Positions 11,411 through 24,701 of a stretch of 64,000 nucleotides of DNA are shown piece after piece. This DNA is from Anagrus nilaparvatae. Taxonomy: Eukaryota; Arthropoda; Insecta; Hymenoptera; Mymaridae. The notes under the pieces were generated by a model. That model had not been told where the DNA came from. It saw only the letters and a program-made list of their open reading frames with translations, and did not search any database. Both the position numbers and the translations under genes were made by a program. Every line of letters starts with the position of its first letter. Positions within the stretch are counted from its first letter, which is position 1. Where the stretch lies: assembly GCA_022575985.1 (NCBI GenBank), contig JAKSXM010000272.1:21696501-21760500 (forward strand), in the 5' to 3' direction.

Positions 11411-14400
11411 CCACGGTCGTCACATTTTCTTTTTTCTTTTCTTTTCTCTTAGAATCAAAAAAATTCAAACAATTTTTGAAAACAACTACCAGCCTAATAC
11501 GTACACTGTATAATATTAAGTGAAGCAGAAAAAAGGATTTCGTTAAATATGACGCAAGGGATTTTCGGCTCATGTGTATATACAACATCTGTTCAACAAA
11601 AATATATATATACAAGAGAGCTTGCAAGAAAATGATATTCAAAATATTGTTGAATAAAATGTATACGTACAAGTTATTATTATGAATAAGATTTTTCTCT
11701 AAGATAATGTATGGGATCAATTTTTTTTTATTTTTTGAATAAATAATATTTTTTCTTGTCATGTGAATAAATGAGAAAAATATTTTTATATTTATTTTTA
11801 CAATGAATTCTGTATGATTAGTAATTTTTTATAATCGAAAATATTATATATTCAAAAAATAAATTTTTTAAATATTTTTTGAAAAGCAACTGCTGTGTGA
11901 TCTAGCCTGATAATAATAAAAATTTAATATTTTGTCAAAAATTAGGTGTCAAACTTAATTTACAGCTTCAAAGAAATTTGGCATGAATTTTGTTCAAAAA
12001 TGGGCTTAGAAATGAAATATTTATTAAATTTATGAATTTCAGGATTATTTTTTACATTCTTGGCTAAAAATTGACGTTATTAACGAAAAATTCTCTAACT
12101 TTAGGTTCGGAGCTTAAATCTGCCAATGAGCGGACGATAAAAGCTTCCTCAATAAAGAAAATATTATTGAAATCTAAATTTTTATAATAAGTAAAATACG
12201 AAATTTCCGATTGAATTATTTATTTTTTAAGACATACTAAAAATTAATAATAAAAATGAAAATAAAAAAATTAAACTTTTATTATCATTCTGTAGTGGAG
12301 CATTTTTTACAAAGATATATATTTTTATATTAGTAGCTTTGAAAGATATTTTATTTTTACATCCCCGCAAATATGTAACATATATAATATAAAAAGATGA
12401 TCTTTTTATACGAGCAAAATGCGTTTTATATAGACTTCTATATAATATGCATTAGTAAGGAAATATTGCAAACTTTAGATATGTTCTCACTCAAGACGAT
12501 AGAGAAGAGTCATTTTTCTGTCTACGTGACTAAAATTTTTAAATTTACTTCTTTTTTTTTTATCGTGCGGCGACATTTTACTTATTGTATAAGATAAAAA
12601 ATATGTAGAAAAAAATTCTTTTGAATCTTTTTTTAAATGATAAATTTTTCTTTTTTATAAATTCTTGACCATAATTTAAATATGAAATAAAAAATTTTAT
12701 TTACAAATTTATTATTTGTTAAGTATTACAGTTTTTATCAACAGCCATAAGGCACATATATCATGCTGGGTCATAAAATTTCAGGATGCAAAATTTTTAA
12801 TTCACGTCGAATTTGGGCTATTCTTGACTTTTCTGGCCATTCTGAAAAGGGGTATTTTTTATATATTCAAAATTTGAGTATTCAGATTTTTTATACTTGA
12901 CCAAATTTAGGAACTAATAAAGTTAATTCCCTTTTTAGGGGTAGTTTTTACAAATTTCAGGATAAAACGCCAACTTCTTTTAGAAAACACCCCAAAATTC
13001 ATGATCACCAACCAAGAAACCAATAGCAGACCAAATTTGCTTAAACTGTATATTGGCTGGAGTATGACGTTTGTACTAATTCATGTATAGGCTAACCATT
13101 TCGTTTCTTCAAAACTGAGCAACAATCGTATCCACTTATTACCGGATATAGATTTCATTAGTTTTTTAATCATTTGATTTCACTGAAAAAAATTCAGATG
13201 ACTTAATTTTGTTAGCGTATTTAAAAACCAAAAGATGTTAACAAATGTCGATTCTGTTTTTTAAAAATATTCTCTGATTTAATTTTTTGGTTTTTATTAA
13301 TATAACAAAATTTTGATTATTATTAATTTTTTTATGTGAAAGTTCGTGTGTGGGTAGTAAAGCGGTTTTTTTTTCAACGTTTGGCACTTTTTTCGAAAAT
13401 CAATTTTTTAATATTCAAGCATACATCAAAAAAAATATATGAAAATTTGAAGTTAAAATCGGTTTAAAATTGCATGAATTTTATCGCTTGCCAAATCACC
13501 CTTTCATAAAAAATATCGGTTATTCGTATTTGGCAATAACGAAAGCTATTTGTATACTTTTTTTGTACTTTTTGGTAGTTTTCCTTAAAAAATGAAAAAA
13601 TTATTTATTTATGGATTCTTTACTCTAAAGCCCTTTCTACATCAGATTAAAAATTAAATCAGGTAATTTTTAAGATTTATATAGTGTAGTTGAGGATTTT
13701 TAATGATTAATCGTAAATATAACTGCTAACTACACTACATAAATTTTTAAGACGACTAGATTTAAAAATTTAACGATTGGTATATTTAACGACTTGTATA
13801 ATTTAACGATAATAAAATAATTCAAAAAAAAATTTACTTTTACCCTATAAAAATAAAATTTTTTAAAGCTTTTTTTCTCTATTAAATTTAAATAAATTTG
13901 AAATAAACAAAGATCTGTAAAAAAAAGTGTAAAAACAAATTATAATTAAAATTTTTTTGTATAATTTTTTCTTTTTTATTAAAATAATATGTAATCATTT
14001 CCAAATAAAATAATAACAGCAAATAATAAAAAAAAAAATGTAATAACCAAGATTTAAAAAATTCAGAACACGTAAAAGAACTTAACTTTAATGCCAGAAA
14101 GTATAAGTTTGAAAAAAAAAGTTTATTTGAGTTACAAAGTTTTTTATTAGAATTTCATGCCCAACGAAGATTTAATGTTCAATCAACAATAATCAAGCAA
14201 GTAAAAAATAAAAAAATTTTTTTTTATAAGTTAAACGCATAAAAAAAATATCTTAAATAATATTTTGCAAAGTGTTGAAAAATTTTATTAAATTTCCACA
14301 CAAATATAAAGTTTTTTTTTATTAATATTGCAAATAATTTTGTAAAATTTTGGATTGACGTCAATTTTAAGTTTTAGAAAGTTTGAGGAAATTGTCATTG

Positions 14401-15079
14401 TTATTAAAGAGACATTATAAAGTTTAATAGCCTTAAATTATTAAATAATAAAGTAATAAAAAAACAGCTGCTACGTGAAAATATTTAAAATCCATAAAAT
14501 TTTGATGAAATTATATAAAATTAAGTTTATGAATGTTTATTTTAGAGTTTATTTATAAATTTAATTATTCTTAAATTTCTCGATAAAATTTTTCTAAGAC
14601 TCACGATTATAACAATATTCAATGTTGTTCTTCATAAAGACATTCATTGTTTAAGTTTTAATAAAAAAGCCACGGAATAAGATACAATTTCGACCCAGAC
14701 ATTCTGTATGGACTTACTCTTGTATAATATGTAAAGCATAACCTATATACATTTTATTCGATGCACTATTTAGAGCGATACTTATGTTCAAGAATTTATT
14801 GCATGTTCGGACTTAGAATAATTACAATGTTACATAAACTTGGGTATGCACAATCGAGAATAATATAGTTAAATTACTTTATGTTGGCATTTGCTAAGAA
14901 CTATTCAAAAATTAAAATTTTTATTTCAGGTGAAAAATAAAATGAAGCTGAATATTTTGCTGAGAAGTCATCAAGAACATTTAACTAAAATAGTGACAAG
15001 AATTTTAGGCATTTTCTATAATTATCCAGTATTTTCTTGCAGTCCTTAATCAAGTGACAATTATTATGCTCAAAAAGTA
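11411..15079. other. AT-rich stretch, no gene seen
   Basis: About 3.7 kb. The 145-codon (11325-11762, minus) and 66-codon (12397-12597, plus) frames have low-complexity composition and no recognised domain. The patch at 12735-13100 is slightly less AT-rich and may be an old repeat, but I found no second copy in the window. Confidence 0.5.
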
Positions 15080-15175
15080 AAGCCCAAGGGGCGGTCTACT
15101 TGGGGCTCAGTAACTGTATGCCAAGTGTGTGCTTGGTATACGCCAAGTGCACGCCAAGTGAGCGAATCATGTAAA
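15080..15175. repeat. Cluster of GCCAAGTG direct repeats with a hairpin
   Basis: GCCAAGTG occurs at 15120-15127, 15142-15149 and 15153-15160, with an inverted CTTGGTATA at 15132-15140. Just upstream (15084-15110) AGCCCAAGGGGCGG and CTTGGGGCT can pair. The island is clearly more GC-rich than its flanks. It could be a small MITE end or a cluster of protein-binding sites; function unknown. Confidence 0.5.
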
Positions 15176-15249
15176 CAGATAATACTCTGCTTATAGGCTG
15201 GAAAACTTAAAATTTCACCACTTTTTAAGAAAAAATTTTTTGAGAGATT

Positions 15250-15480
15250 TTAAACAAAATAATTCTTTTTACCCTCAGGCATAAAACTCGCGTGTAAAGA
15301 ATTTTCTGCACTCGTACTACGCCTATTTTCTGCGACTGTGTCGAGAAAATACGTCTTTGCCAGACGCGCAGCATCCGGGAAAAACGTACTTTTGGGCCGC
15401 AGTACAGAAAAATATTGTAAGCACCATGGGCGAAATACTTTAGACACTTGCGTGAACACATATCACGCTAGTGCCAAAAC
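15250..15480. repeat. GC-richer dispersed repeat, copy 1
   Basis: AACTCGCGTGTAAAGAATTT, then CTGCACTCGTACTACGCC, and further on GTAAGCACCATGGGCGAAAT, recur in the same order and orientation at 63880-64000. This copy has about 80 bp between the second and third blocks (CGACTGTGTCGAGAAAATAC, CAGACGCGCAGCATCCGGG) that the right-edge copy lacks. Three overlapping frames of 65-78 codons, on both strands, are open here, which reflects the GC-richer base composition. No known protein is recognised in any of them. The family is unassigned. Confidence 0.7.
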
Positions 15481-16010
15481 TTTTACTCCCTTGATATTTA
15501 ATATATTATACTTATCAGCTATCGTAAACAAATAAATTAAAAAATTTTCAAATTAACAATAATACATTTTTTTATGAAGTATATTGAAAACTTTTATCAA
15601 ACTGCATGGCAATTAACAGTTTTAATTGTAGTAACTGATAAATCTTATCTAGTATTTAACTTGACGGCATAGTATTCGTTAAGAAGTTTTTCTAGTTCCT
15701 TTAATGAAGAAGAACAAATTTGTTCTTCTTGTAATATGAATAACAATTGTGACTATACTTCTAAACTCAAACATAAACTTTCTTATATTATAATGTAAGG
15801 TTATAAAACATATACGACGAGCATAATTTAATTAAAATGTTTTAGTTGAATATACTCAAGGTTACTCAACTTAGCGATCTTTAAAGGACTGTTTTGGTGA
15901 AATAATGAAAATTATTTTAGTGCTACTGACATGAGAATGCATGTTTTATATTACTATGCAGTATTTTAGAAACTCCAGATTATAAGTATTTCTTAAAATA
16001 AGCTACCCTG
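15481..16010. other. AT-rich spacer with a perfect 24-bp palindrome
   Basis: AAGAAGAACAAA at 15707-15718 is followed directly by its exact reverse complement TTTGTTCTTCTT (15719-15730). No gene is seen. Confidence 0.7.
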
Positions 16011-16172
16011 AAGGGGCAATTTTATGGAGAGAATTGTTACCAGATTTCTAGGGACACCAGTGTTAAAACAATTGAACTGTCAAGCAAAAACCTGCACCAA
16101 GATATCGAGCCTTTGAAGATTTCGCTAGATTTTCAGTAAGACTTCAAATGTTTTAACACTACTCTCCCCTGA
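16011..16172. mobile_element. Family A hairpin MITE, copy 2
   Basis: The left arm, AAGGGGCAATTTTATGGAGA to AGATTTCTAGGGACACC to GTTAAAACAATTGAAC, is partly complementary to the right side (CGCTAGATTTTCAGTAAG, GTTTTAACACTACTCTCCCC). The right end is shortened compared with the copy at 45822-46059: it lacks the TAGTAAG...CATGAAATC segment. Confidence 0.6.
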
Positions 16173-19100
16173 AAACTTTTTAAAAGAGCTCTAAGCCAGT
16201 AACCCCTTAATAAACCTAAACACAAAATTATAATCATTAAAATTTAATTTATATTAAAATTAATACTTTATAAATCCTAAAGAAAATATTTACCTAATTC
16301 AAATTAATTTAAATAATATTTTAATTACATTTCTAAAAATTTACTAGATTTCCGAGTATTACTTTAATTACAAAAAAAGAGGAAAATAAGCGCATATACT
16401 CATATTGAATTAAAATTTCTTTTCACGTAAAAAGTAATGTAAAACATTTAAGAATATTACTATACTTTTATTATTATTATTTTTTTTTTTTAATTTAATT
16501 TATGCTTACTGTTTTAGAATTTTATTTAAAAAATCTATTCAATTTTACATCTAGAGTTTTATTACTTAACTATTTTAAATATATAGAATAAATATTTAAT
16601 TAAGTTTTATAGGGAAATTATTATTTGAAGTATAAAATCTTAATTAAAAAAATTATATTTATTTTTTTATGTACTCATTTTTTTCTTGGAGTATACATTA
16701 CGTCGCTTTGATTGCAATTTTAAGTAGACATATAATTTTGCTATAAGCTTGTATTTTTGTTTCTTAGAATGAATATTTCTGTGTGACATAGGATTTTATG
16801 ATTTTTTTTAACGGGCTATAAAGTTAAATGTTAAAAATTTTAAAACATTTTGAGGATGATATATTATTTTATGCCCTAAAAAAGGATTTTTAAATAAATC
16901 AAAATTGCCTTTCGGGGACTTAAAAGGGATCTAAAAAAATTTTTTCTTGATAAGTGGATCGGAGACTTTAAATTAAGCCTAAAAATCGATTTTTTTGGGG
17001 ATTTTTTAGGGGCCTGTCCAATTCCAATGGGATTCCATGATTTTAATTAGGCTAGGTTTGATAGCGGGGGCCAAATCACTATACTCACCCGGCAATAACT
17101 TTTCTGTAAAAATCAAATATCTAGAAACACCCAATAAAAAAATTTAAACTAAATAAAAAAACTCGAGAAAAATTTCGTTGATTACTCTTTATATTTATCA
17201 TAAAATATTAATTAAGCAATTGAGATATTGATTAACATTTCAAAATTTTTTTAATAACAACAAATTCATAAACCACAAATGTCAATACTAATAATTAATT
17301 TACAGTCCAATAAAACCAAATACAAAATTTATTAAAATACATTTGTGAGAGCTTTAATTCCATGCACTATAAAATACACAACTCTAGTGTATGTACATAA
17401 GAGTCTATTATTATTGTTAATTATATTCTTCATCAATTTTCGTATTCTAATTTTCTAAAATATAATGAGAATACGTAAAAAAAAAATGTATGTCAGTAAG
17501 CACTCAACAGAATAAAAATTAAAAGTGTCAGTAATATGTGTATTATATTTAAATATCTTTCAGCTGTTTCAATGGATTTGAAAGCTTGGAGATTAGATTT
17601 TTATCCACTACTTTTTTTTTTTGATCCTTCTATATTCGCAATATGCAATGAACGAATCGTTAGATTTTCTTTTGAACGTCGTTTATATGCAAAAACGTTA
17701 TCAAGAAATAGCAATATTAAGTATATTTATTTTTTTAAGCTGGATTTTTTTGTATATTTGATTTAAGATTCAGTTCTTATTTTATATTTAAACTTTGTAT
17801 GAATTTTTTTATCAAATATCATTTTATATTCTTTTTCTTTTTGCTACTGCAGTATTAGCTATTAAGTAGAAAAAAATTCTTTTTTAATTTTCAGAAGCCA
17901 GAGTTTTAAATATTCTCTACTTTATTTGCGTATCTAAGCATGAAATTATATATTTAAAAATTTTATTACTAAACATGTTATTATGAATGTATTTTGAGAA
18001 ATGTATTTTTAAAATTTTTTATTATCTTTTTTAAATAGATCAAATATTTTAAATAGTATTTTTTATATATAGGTCTTTTTAAAATTTTGAAGGTTTTGAC
18101 TAAAGTCAAATATTGAAAAAAAAATGATTTTTAAGTTACCTTATAAACATGATTTGAAAAATGGGCTTTAAAGATTTTTTTCATTTTATTATGCCAAAAA
18201 TGCAAAAACATTAATTATTGAAAAAATTTTTTTAAATTTGTTTAAAAATGAAAAATTCTGATTCTGAAAGGGGGCAAAGTAATAAAATATATTTATTTTA
18301 TGATTTTTCTCTAAAATTTTTTTTTTTTGTAAATAATTTTAGTAATAAATTGCAAAATTTGAGACATTATCAAAAAAAAGTATTATTTTAAGAATCGAAT
18401 GATCTTTGTTTCGTTACTGTTTTTGTACCAAGATAAAGCAGATTTTGAAACTCATTTTTAAGATTCTTTTTGAGTCTTTCAATTCCACTTTTTAAAATTC
18501 ATTTTCCAGGAAGTACTCATAAATTCTCCTGCATCTCCTCTATAACCTCAGTAATATACATATTTAAAAATCTAATTAAAATTTAACTTGCCCCATACAA
18601 TTTAGGTTAGGTTTTATAAGCTGTTCTAAAGTTTTTATTACTAAAATTTTTATGATTTAAAAAATTATGGGTGCATAAAAAGTTACTTAAAAAAAAAATG
18701 ATAATAAAAATAATAAATAATTTTAAAAACTGTAAAAGTCATAGTAAAAATATGACGCAAAAAAATAATATGAAAATTTCTTTTCTATGCACATTTTTTC
18801 TTTCATTTAATTTCATTTTATATATGGACTACTCTGCGTCATTTAGACACAAAGCACAATTTTTTTCTAGATCAAAAATTTAACTATTTTTTTAACTAGT
18901 TTAAAAAACCCATATAAAAAATGTAAAAATAATTGTACGTGTCCAACTTTTAATTGGCTTAGCAAACTTTTTTTTTATCTTAATTAATATTTACCCGTAG
19001 TTAGCCTTATTATATTTTATTAACAAGTTACCTAAGTTTTAAGTAGTTTATTTAATTTTCAAGCAACATATATTTTTACAGCACAGACGTAAAAGCTTTA

Positions 19101-19189
19101 AAACAATCAGTTTATTTAGCCTTTAAAATTTTCAAAGGTAATAATAAGACTTAAAGATTGATAAAAATTAAAGAATGGACTGAAGGGTT
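16173..19189. other. AT-rich stretch, no gene seen
   Basis: About 3 kb. The 76-codon frame at 17536-17766 and 70-codon frame at 18671-18883 (both plus) have no recognised motif and no flanking splice or start context that I trust. Around 16860-17040 there is repeated GGGATTTTTTAGGGGC-like sequence of unknown origin. Confidence 0.5.
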
Positions 19190-20100
19190 GAGAAAATTGG
19201 TCAAAACTATTTTTTTTTGAAAGTGTAACTAAATGTCAATTCTCCCACCTACATTTGGACTTTTTTGGTAAATAGACTCAAAAAAATTTGTTATTATTTT
19301 ATATTAAAAAATATTTTTAGGACCTAAAAGTAAAATTGAAGTGCGTATTCAAAAGAAAATTTCCCTCCATGTTACGTGATGAAATAAAAAACAAATTTCA
19401 AATTTCCCGAAAAATTTTGGTAACTTTTAAGTTAAAATGCTGGAATTTCAAAGTTAATTTGGATCCGTTAAGTTATAATTTAAAATTTTGGTTAAAAAAT
19501 TATGAGTTGCAATTTAAAAATTTTACTAGTTTCACAAAATTTGTTTAAAGGTAACAAAAATTTACGAACCTATAACTAAATTTTCCAGAGGAATCCAAAT
19601 TTTCTGTGAAATTTCATTTGGTCACAAAAAATGGTGGGAAATTCAAAAATTTGAAAAACTAGTAATTTAACAAAAATCATTTGAAAAGTCTTTTTTCTGG
19701 AGGTTTCAGATTACATTAATTTTTTTTCAGGGTGCAAAAATATTTTATAGAACAAGAGATTGAAGTATTGCGCATGTGCAGTATAAATTAACTTTTAGGT
19801 CCCATAATCAAATTTTACTAGAAATTTCGTATTAGTACCTAAATAAAAAAAAATTTTCAGTGTAAAATAAGCATTTGGCAGCAATAATAAGAAAATTTTG
19901 TATCAATTTAACGCGAAAGACTAAAATCACGCAAAAGACACTAACTAACATTTATAATTCGATCTAGAAAGCTAAACCTTTGTAGAAGGGCATATTTTAG
20001 TTATCCTTTCAGAAAAAAAATAGTTTTTTTGATTTTTACGACTTCTCAAACCAACTTTGCCCGAGTTGACGTGGAATCTCTTCCATGTATTCTGAAAAAA
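19190..20100. repeat. Family E repeat, apparently uninterrupted copy
   Basis: The left part (GAAAGTGTAACTAAATGTCA near 19219) resembles 57020-57036 (GAAGTGCAACTAAAAC). The next bases resemble the sequence that resumes at 59198. Further right, CTAGAAAGCTAAACC, CATATTTTAGTTATCC and GACGTGGAATCTCTTCC resemble 59748-59860 in order. The match is divergent and was made by eye. The 70-codon frame at 19336-19548 lies inside and is not supported as a gene. Confidence 0.45.
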
Positions 20101-21590
20101 ATTTTTTATTTCCATAATCATGACATACAACGATTGACATTTGAAAATATTAAAAAAAAAAAACTTGACTGGATTAGAAATAACAATTATATTTATAGAT
20201 AAAAATAAAAACTAGAAAAAAATAATAAAAATAATACTTTTATCATATCAACATTTAAAACATAAAATTTTAATAATTCTTTTTTTTATCAATTATTTTT
20301 CTAGTAGCTCTGAAAATCACAAAAAAGAAAAAAAAAATTAAACGTATATGCATCAAGGATAAAATATTCTTGTCAGTTAAAAAATGACATCCATAAAAAA
20401 GAGAAAATATAAAGCTTTTTTGACGTACTAGGTATATATGAAAAATTTTTAATGTCAGTTTTTTTTTTTAATTATATTGAAAATGTTAAAATAAAGATCT
20501 TATATATTAAATGAAAAGCTTGCTTTTATAGACACATAAACATAAATTCAGACATAAATAATTACTCAAAATTTATATATATCTCAAATATAAATGTGTA
20601 TAAAGGAAAAGTTTCTTATTGTAAGTTTCCTCTTTCTCACTTTCTATAAAGCAAGAAAACTTTGTGAAATCAAAATTTAAATAAGTACATACATATAATT
20701 AACAAATTTTGCTAGTTTTAATTTACAAATACAAAAAAGCTCTTTAAAAACATTTAAATTACTTTTTTAAATAATAGATTAATTCTCATTGTTATTTAAA
20801 AATACGCTTAATTAAATTTAATTTAGTTATTTCAATTCATTAAATAAAGTTATTTTAATTATGCATTTTTAGTTTAATTAGGAAATTAACACGTTGGTTG
20901 AGAAAGTGAAAAATATTTGGTTCTATGAATTTTCTTGCTTTGCATCCAAAACACAATTTTCATGGACACAATTTTTATAAAAAAGGTTCTTTTCTGAATC
21001 TACCATCTAACTGTAATTGGCCTTTAGAACCCCTTTTAGGCAAATTACACATTAATTATCAAATAGTAATTTTGACCAAAATTTATACAAATCAAACACC
21101 ACAATATAGAAAACTCTAGTTCAATGAACAAACCACAAATAAATGAATGCCTAAATAGAATATGCTAATTACAACAAAGTAATTCAAAAACCAAATTTAC
21201 ATTTTAAAAAATTTTTCACTATAAAAAAAAAAGCAATATATTTAAGTATTTTCACAAATATTAAAAAAAATTTTATGTGCAAACACTATAAATAATTTAT
21301 ATTTACTATGAACAAAGTAACAAAACGAAAAAAATTCCTTGACATTTATAATCAAGTTAATATTTATGATATAATTTACATAAAAAAAAGTGATAACTAA
21401 AGTTTATTTAGATTACTTAAATATATTTTTTTTTATCGTAAGAATAATTACTGTAATAAGATTAAATAACCAGAATTACTAAAATAATGCAGTGTAATAA
21501 AAAAATTTATCAATTTAACTTATGAAAGATAATGTTTTTTATTTTATTTTTTATAATTATGTCATTCTACTTTTTTTTCAAAATGTGCCT
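20101..21590. other. AT-rich stretch, no gene seen
   Basis: Long A/T runs only. A 64-codon plus frame at 20925-21119 contains balanced codons at first (ALHPKHNFHGHNF) but has no splice context or recognised family. Confidence 0.5.
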
Positions 21591-21714
21591 AGCTAATTGT
21601 ACCTCGAATTCTCGGTTACAGTGGGATAAGTTTTACAACAACTTTACCATGTTTTATCAAAAGTTTATTGTAAAAATCAATTAAATTTTATTTAATTTAA
21701 CAGTTGAGAATGGG

Positions 21715-22383
21715 TGGGCCTGGACCTCTATCTGTTATTTTGGGACTAATGCCCAATTTCAATATAAGTAGACAAGCCCCATGTCCAAAATTTTGCATAT
21801 TCACTGGGTAGTGTTCAGCTTAGTGCCTTCTTAACAATTATTAATTTCTCTGGACTATTGTGCTTATGGTTAATTACACCCAATTGTCCCAAGGAGGCAC
21901 TGGGTCGACATTCGTATTTTAGATATTTAAAGCACTGCTGAACTCCTACTTGAAGGCCTTTTTCGTATGTCACTTAATTAATTTAATAAACTTTTTTTTC
22001 GAAATATTAAAATTTTACGCTTATTTTATGTCCATAACCATTTTCTTACAAGATTTCCTATCAACAGGATTTATAAGCAAAGCCTCGTTTCTTTTTTTCA
22101 AACCCCTTGTTCCTCCCAATTTTAACTTACTAAACATTACAATAATTTGGTTTAGCTTTTTCTACTGTTACCCCTGCATTTGATTATACTTTTTTCAATA
22201 TGTTTACTGCTGCTGAAATTTGGTTCTATTTTTAACCTTTGCTACTCTTTCAGTTTCAGAATACTTTGCAATTCTTGTAGCCTCAAAGAACCCTGTATCT
22301 TTGAATAAACTACTGAGTACCAAAAAATCAAATATTAAAGGACAAAAATTCAGCTCTTTTAAATAATTTGCAAACTCTGGCTT
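21715..22383 (-). pseudogene. Decayed protein-coding sequence, unidentified
   Basis: On the minus strand, several open stretches with coding-like residue composition occur in order. The first, 22383-22204, is open for 59 codons and includes FKDTGFFEATRIAKYSETER and VAKVKNRTKFQQQ before TAA. The second, from about 21975 to 21818, includes GLQVGVQQCFKYLKYECRPS, GQLGVINHKHNSPEKL and IIVKKALS. The same frame continues past a TGA with LPSEYAKFWTWGLSTYIEIG and then another stop. In-frame stops with coherent sequence on both sides suggest a dead gene, possibly a processed pseudogene or a transposon protein. I do not recognise the family. Base composition is less AT-rich than the flanks. The plus frame at 21950-22183 is a shadow. 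Confidence 0.45.
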
Positions 22384-23842
22384 TCATGAAACTAAAATTA
22401 AAAGAAAAAAAAAATGTTTAAAATACTTCGTAAAATACGTAGTTTTTTTATCAACGAAATAAAGTCTATTTAACATAATATACCTATATCCAACAAAAAA
22501 CTTTTCTGCTAAATTATAGTAAAATAACTTTTTATCAAAATTTATACATATAAAAGTACATTTCTAATTTTCATCAATGTGATTTTATCTACTGAACGTA
22601 TGAAGTATAATTACGTTAAATCATGTTAGCATATAAAATTTTCTTTCAAAAAAATTTTTATTTTAAAAAAGTAAAATTTTTTATTTAGATTTTTTATTAA
22701 CAATAGTAAATTTTTTTTTTTAGTAAAGTAAAACAAAATTGTGAATGTAAAAAAAACACTTTTTTTTTTATTTACTTTTACTAACATCAGGGAGTCGTAT
22801 AAATTGTGAGTTTTATTTTGAGTGAACTACAACGAATGTAAAATTTTATCAATTATTACTTTTAAAAAAATAAAACTTGCAAAAATTTTTTATTTGCACT
22901 TTTTTTTTTAAATTACTGATGTAAAAATTAATTGATTTTAAAAATTAAACAAAAAATTTAAAATACGAAAAAAAATATTCGTAACTAGTTTGGCTCTACT
23001 TCAAAATGCGAATATTATTTCATGCTTTTCTGTATCGATTTATACAAAGTATTTTAAGTTCTTGTTTTATATTAGACTTGATGTTATTTAAAAAAATTCT
23101 TTATTTTTGTGAAAGTTCAAAATATCCAAAAATGACCATTTAATTTAGTTATTATAAAAATTTCACTAAATAAAACTATTTTTGCATAAATGAACCGAAA
23201 TTTTCCCTAAAATTACTTGTTGCGATTATCAGATAAGGTTCATTAAATTTTTTTTTCCCTTTGTGGAAACTTTTAAAAAATAAAAATAATTTTGTATAAT
23301 TCCACACCACTGTATATTACTTATTTTTGTAACTAAAGTATGTATAAAACAGAAAAAAATCATGACACGCAATAGTAAGTTTTTAGCTAATTTAAATATT
23401 ATTATTTTTACATTTTCACTAGAATTTGAACTAATAAATTATTTACAGATTTTAAAAATATTTATTTTCAACTTATCGTTAATGCAATTAAATAAGGGAA
23501 AATTCATATTACCTAATTTTTGCTACACGATTTTTCTTCAATCTATAGTTATTTCGTATATTTACCATTAAAAACAAAAGTTTTGCGTGTATGTATGAAA
23601 CTAATCAATGTAATTCAACCGTAATAATTTTTTTACTTACAATTAAATTTTGTTTACTTTTTACTTTTTATTAGCCAATATATTTAGGTTTCTTAATTTC
23701 AAGTCTCAAGTTGAAAATATAAAACATCAACCTTTAATATATTCAAATGGCGGTCAAGGGGTCATGTCTTTCACCATAATATTAAAATTTTTTATTAATA
23801 AATATCACTTCTAAATAATATAAAAAAACGCTGACAAGTAAT
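22384..23842. other. AT-rich stretch, no gene seen
   Basis: It includes a 69-codon plus frame (23362-23571) rich in I, N, F and L that I do not accept as a gene. Confidence 0.5.
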
Positions 23843-23924
23843 TGGCACAATGGTTCCTCATTAACAATAACAAAATATTCTTAATGGTCTATTTTAACTA
23901 GTAAAAACGTTAATTCTAGATATT

Positions 23925-24660
23925 AGTACTTTCATAGAAAAAAATTAAGTACTACGTCCCAAAATAAAAAAAATATTGCAATTGTTTTTATTTTTTATGC
24001 AATAAGTTCTGAGAAAAAAAGTTCAAAAAATTAAGTGTCAGATTGGAGATATCGAATAATAACCATATTTTCAGATAATGGTACTCCCACAGAAAAAAAT
24101 GAGGTACTACTTTCAAAAAGGAAAAATATATTGCTGTTTTTTTATTTTTTTATGCGAAAAATTTTGAGAAAAAAATTTTCGAAAAATTAAGTATCCGATT
24201 TGAGATATCGAGTAAAACCATATTTTCAGATTTTACTATTTTCATAGAATTAAATAAGGTATTACAAAAAAAAAAAAAAAAAAAAAAATATTGCAGTTAT
24301 TTTATTTATTTTTTTAATTTTGAGAAATAAATTTTGGAAAAATCCGGTATCAGATCAAAAAATTACTATAAACGAACTGTCTGAAACTAGTACTCTCATA
24401 GAAATAAATTAGGTACTATGTCCAAAAAGAAAAAAAATTTGGGGTTTTTTGTATTTTTTTGTGACAATAATTTTGGGAAAAAAATTTTAAAATATTAATT
24501 TTTAGATTCGAGATATCGAGTAAAAACCATTATTTCAAATATAAGTACTTTTATGGAAATAAATGAGGTATTACACCCAAATTAAAAAAAAAAAAGTAGT
24601 TTGAGATTTTTTTATTAAAAAATTTTTGAAAAAAAAATTAGGTCTTAATTCCATAATGGT
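23925..24660 (+). repeat. Tandem array, period about 154 bp, nearly five units
   Basis: Each unit carries a TAGTACTTTCATAGAAA-like block, a GGTACTAC or GGTATTAC block and a GAGATATCGAGTAAAACCAT-like block. The first block recurs near 23925, 24080, 24235, 24388 and 24543, giving a period of about 154 bp. Units differ by substitutions and by the length of their A-runs. The last unit is incomplete. Confidence 0.7.
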
Positions 24661-24682
24661 TGTGAAATTTCACCGGTTACAT

Positions 24683-24701
24683 ACACACACACACACACAC
24701 A
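24683..24701. repeat. AC microsatellite
   Basis: An uninterrupted run of about nine AC units within the family F element. The copy near 35025-35055 has a degenerate GT-rich tract at the equivalent place. Confidence 0.95.

Noticed and set aside
11325..11762. 145-codon minus-strand frame, the longest in the window
   Set aside because: Composition is dominated by K, I, L, N and F from A/T runs, no domain is recognisable, and its end overlaps a MITE relic.
15100..15165. Spaced short repeats considered as a CRISPR-like array
   Set aside because: Repeats are only 8 bp with irregular spacing, and the window is eukaryotic; a binding-site cluster or MITE piece fits better.
15225..15535. Three overlapping frames of 65-78 codons on both strands
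   Set aside because: All fall in a dispersed GC-richer repeat; openness on both strands reflects composition, not coding.
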